A stretch of DNA of 7,788 nucleotides from the NCBI GenBank assembly GCA_015231815.1, contig JADGAW010000094.1, forward strand, positions 1 to 7,788. The letters run 5' to 3'. A model generated the notes under the pieces. It was not told where the DNA came from, did no database searches, and was given only the letters and a program-made list of their open reading frames with translations. Positions 5,491 through 7,788 of the stretch are shown here, piece by piece. Made by a program: the position numbers and the translations under genes. Source of the DNA: Nitrospinota bacterium (GTDB taxonomy: Bacteria > Nitrospinota_A > JADGAW01). Position 1 is the first letter of the stretch. Each line of letters opens with the position of its first letter.

Positions 5491-6635
5491 TCATCCCCCA
5501 AAAGCAGAATGACGATTGTTTCATTATGAAATTTTGAATCCTGATTATTTTCCAAAGGGCATATCTCTCCAAATCCATAGTAACCGATGAAGGGAAATAG
5601 ACCTTGAATAAAGTCCTTCAACAATTCATACTCTTTTTTTACTTTAGTTCCTAAAACAGACTTTCTTCCAGCACATGAAGTTACCTGCATCAACGCCGGC
5701 TTTTCCCCCGGATACCTTTTTATTGCCTCTTCATAAGCAGTCTTTACCGCACCCACTATCTCATCCCGGTTTGCAACGGTTACTTGTACTTCCGAGCCTT
5801 CCGGGATATCGGCAAAAAATACAACACTACCATCTTCATGGTAATGAGAGGGGGCTCTGAGGTAATGTTCTTTATTATTCTTATCAAAAACTCCAAGAGG
5901 AAACTCTCCTATAACATCATCCATTGTTCCCAGGTATTTTTTATAATATTCAACAGCTGTTTGGGATCCGATTTTATATACCCTATTACCTATTACCGAT
6001 GTTACTTTTTGCAATTCACCTGTTGTCGACCTCCCTGCGGCAACACCATAGGAAAATTTCACGCCTCCGCCGATTAAAAGAACTGCAATAGAGTCCTCCA
6101 AAACCTCATTACCTGAAAACTGGAAAGAATGTTCCATACGAAAATGGTCTGCAGCTGCTCCGCCTAACACCGGAACATCTTTAGGAAGGTTGTTTTTTAA
6201 TTCTGAAAGGATTTTCAGTCCGCTTGCCGTGAGGGTGTCATGCAAAACAAAACAAAGCTTTGGAGTCTCTTTCAATATATTCTTAGCACTCTCTACGGCT
6301 TTTCTAGCCGCTTCGGCAACATTTTTGGAGACGTCATGGCCAACTCCGGAAGAAAAGAAGATCGATTTTGAAGAAAAGCATGCTAAAACGACCGAATCTT
6401 CTACAATGCCTAGTTTTGATGACATTTCAGCGTCACCGGTACACCCGATAAGTTTAATATCCGGGTATGCCTTATAGATTTCATCAAGGAGGGTTTTATG
6501 TTCAAAGTCAATCCCGGAAAATAAAATAGCGGCATCCGGCACTTCATCGTTTAATTGGGAGGAACATTGTTCTAAAACATCTTTTATTGCATCATGTGCG
6601 TCGATATCGTCGCTGTGACCTAATGCTATTTTCAT
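5487..6635 (-). CDS. FIST-domain sensory protein (FIST-N plus FIST-C)
   Basis: A 382-residue soluble protein with no signal peptide or membrane segment. The N-terminal part (about 30-215) fits the FIST N domain: DAAILFSGIDFE, IKLIGCTGDAEMSS near 62-75, and VPVLGGAAADHFRMEHSFQF near 154-173. The C-terminal part (about 225-365) fits FIST C: YKKYLG, FPLGVFD, HYLRAPSHYHEDGSVVFFADIPEGSEV, SCAGRK and the ending GYYGFGEICPLENNQDSKFHNETIVILLLG. FIST domains were defined as predicted sensors of small ligands, possibly amino acids, coupled to signal-transduction modules. Here the sensor stands alone, without a fused output, and lies between two signalling genes. Its ATG shares one base with the stop of the HD-GYP gene (TAATG) and its stop overlaps the kinase start (ATGA). 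It probably feeds the downstream kinase. The ligand is unknown. No strong ribosome site precedes it, consistent with coupling. Confidence 0.9.
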   Translation of the reverse strand: MKIALGHSDDIDAHDAIKDVLEQCSSQLNDEVPDAAILFSGIDFEHKTLLDEIYKAYPDIKLIGCTGDAEMSSKLGIVEDSVVLACFSSKSIFFSSGVGHDVSKNVAEAARKAVESAKNILKETPKLCFVLHDTLTASGLKILSELKNNLPKDVPVLGGAAADHFRMEHSFQFSGNEVLEDSIAVLLIGGGVKFSYGVAAGRSTTGELQKVTSVIGNRVYKIGSQTAVEYYKKYLGTMDDVIGEFPLGVFDKNNKEHYLRAPSHYHEDGSVVFFADIPEGSEVQVTVANRDEIVGAVKTAYEEAIKRYPGEKPALMQVTSCAGRKSVLGTKVKKEYELLKDFIQGLFPFIGYYGFGEICPLENNQDSKFHNETIVILLLGDE

Positions 6636-7717
6636 TATGTTTCTTTATCAATTTTTTGTTCATCATGATATTTCGCCATAACAGTAGTCATTTCTGTTAA
6701 TTTGCTTATAAATAGATCTACTAATTCAGGATCAAATTGTATTCCTTTACATTTTTCTAATTCCGATACAGCTTCCCCAACCGTCCAACTCCTTTTATAA
6801 GGTCTAATACATGTAAGAGCGTCAAATACATCACATATCGATGCGATCCTTCCTACAAGAGGAATCTCTTCACCCTTTAAACCATTCGGATATCCATTCC
6901 CATTCCATTTTTCGTGATGGGTCAATGCTATTGTACGCGCCATTTCCATTAAATCCGAGTTTCCGTCGGCAAGGATTTCTGCCCCGATTTCAGGATGGTT
7001 CATGATTACCTTAAATTCTTCCTCTGTTAATTTGCCGGGCTTTAAAAGGATGTTGTCCGGTATACCTATTTTTCCTACATCATGCATTGGACTAGCCTCT
7101 AAGAGCAACTCAACTTCGGCATCATCCATTCCAACAGCTTTTCCCAAAACAGCGCACATTTTACTCATGCGGACTATATGGAGTCCGGTTTCATTGTCAC
7201 GATATTCCGCCGCTCTTCCAAGACGTCTGATAACATCCAGACGCGAATCATACAGTTCTTTTGTTCGCTCTCTTACTTTTTCTTCAAGAATTGTATTTTG
7301 CCCTTTTACTTGATTATGAAGAAGCCTCACTTCGAGCATATTATTAATCCGGTTAAGCAACTCGACTTTATCAAAGGGTTTTGTAATAAAATCCTTTGCT
7401 CCTGCCTTAAGCGCCTTAATTCTTGTTTCTCTGTCAGTCTGGGCAGTCAATACAAGAATAGGGAGATAATCGTCATTGCTGATATCTTTTAATGCCTTCA
7501 TCACCTCAAAGCCGTCCATCTCTGGCATATTAATATCAAGAATAAGGAGGTCAGGCTCAAAACTTTGATAGAGGTCAACGACTTCTATCGGATCAGTTGT
7601 ACTGATAAAAGATCCATAGCCGGCACTTTCTATTGAACGTTCAAGTAATTTCACATTACTGTCAAGATCGTCAACAATGAGTATTCTTCCGTTTAATATA
7701 TCTTCTTCTGTAATCAT
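6635..7717 (-). CDS. Response regulator with HD-GYP cyclic-di-GMP phosphodiesterase output
   Basis: A 360-residue protein. Residues 10-130 form a receiver: acidic pair D16/D17 (ILIVDD), phospho-acceptor Asp61 (LLILDINMPEMDG), Thr91 and Lys113 (FITKPF). A coiled-coil linker (about 135-160) leads to an HD-GYP domain (about 165-340). The metal and signature residues are all present: His180 (ETGLH), H212-D213 with Lys216 (MHDVGKIGIP), His241 (NHPEIGAEIL), H267-H268, G275-Y276-P277 (KWNGNGYPNGL) and Asp296 (ICDVFDAL). HD-GYP enzymes with this set hydrolyse cyclic-di-GMP to GMP, some also related dinucleotides. Phosphorylation of Asp61 should control the output. It is the first gene of the leftward operon with the FIST sensor and the hybrid kinase, which points to it as the output arm. 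The start has only a weak purine-rich site (GTAGAG) before it. There is no GGDEF partner in the window. Confidence 0.94.
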   Translation of the reverse strand: MITEEDILNGRILIVDDLDSNVKLLERSIESAGYGSFISTTDPIEVVDLYQSFEPDLLILDINMPEMDGFEVMKALKDISNDDYLPILVLTAQTDRETRIKALKAGAKDFITKPFDKVELLNRINNMLEVRLLHNQVKGQNTILEEKVRERTKELYDSRLDVIRRLGRAAEYRDNETGLHIVRMSKMCAVLGKAVGMDDAEVELLLEASPMHDVGKIGIPDNILLKPGKLTEEEFKVIMNHPEIGAEILADGNSDLMEMARTIALTHHEKWNGNGYPNGLKGEEIPLVGRIASICDVFDALTCIRPYKRSWTVGEAVSELEKCKGIQFDPELVDLFISKLTEMTTVMAKYHDEQKIDKET

Positions 7718-7741
7718 AGCTCTACAAGTAAGTTTTTAGAA

Positions 7742-7771
7742 ATTAAAAACCCCAATCAAAATTAATGTCTA
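7742..7771 (-). promoter_or_regulatory. Possible sigma-70-type promoter of the HD-GYP-FIST-kinase operon
   Basis: On the minus strand TAGACA (7771-7766) and TTTAAT (7747-7742), each matching five of six consensus bases, are 18 bases apart and lie about 25 bases before the HD-GYP start. AT-rich DNA throws up such pairs by chance, so this is tentative. Confidence 0.3.
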
Positions 7772-7788
7772 AATAAGGAACAAATTAT

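Overview
The window is AT-rich DNA from a Gram-negative, probably free-living environmental bacterium. This is inferred from a DUF2799-type lipoprotein with a clear lipobox, several environmental-type two-component sensors, an HD-GYP response regulator and a bacterial phosphoenolpyruvate carboxylase (PEPC) tail next to a beta-carbonic anhydrase. I cannot name the genus; nothing here is a species marker.

Left part (1-1683). One intact gene, a DUF2799-like outer-membrane lipoprotein (331-915, +), is followed by a 768-base stretch without a convincing gene. That stretch holds a truncated tRNA-Asn: only its 3' half (anticodon loop to CCA, minus strand, 1014-1058). The break falls exactly in the anticodon loop. 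This is the usual scar of tyrosine-recombinase integration into a tRNA gene, so 1058 is a candidate boundary of an integrated (or decayed) element lying to its right. A short palindrome, a terminator-like hairpin and a GC-rich hairpin with G-runs follow.

Middle part (1684-3666, +). Three broken genes lie head to tail: the N-terminal end of a membrane sensor (1684-1914); a histidine kinase with an ethylene-receptor-like membrane domain, cut off before its ATP-binding G boxes (1962-2846); and, after an out-of-frame junction near 2835, the last ~60 codons of PEPC (about 2846-3031). The PEPC tail runs directly into an intact beta-carbonic anhydrase (3040-3666), which suggests an ancestral PEPC-carbonic anhydrase operon whose front was deleted.

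Right part (3667-7788, -). A tightly coupled three-gene operon is read leftwards: response regulator with HD-GYP output (cyclic-di-GMP phosphodiesterase), FIST-domain sensor, and PAS/hybrid histidine kinase. Gene junctions are TAATG (1-base overlap) and ATGA (4-base overlap). None of the three proteins has a membrane segment. The best model is a wholly cytosolic pathway: FIST binds a small ligand, the hybrid kinase transduces it, and the receiver/HD-GYP protein lowers cyclic-di-GMP. This is the most system-like content of the window; the partnership is inferred from gene order and is not proven by sequence.
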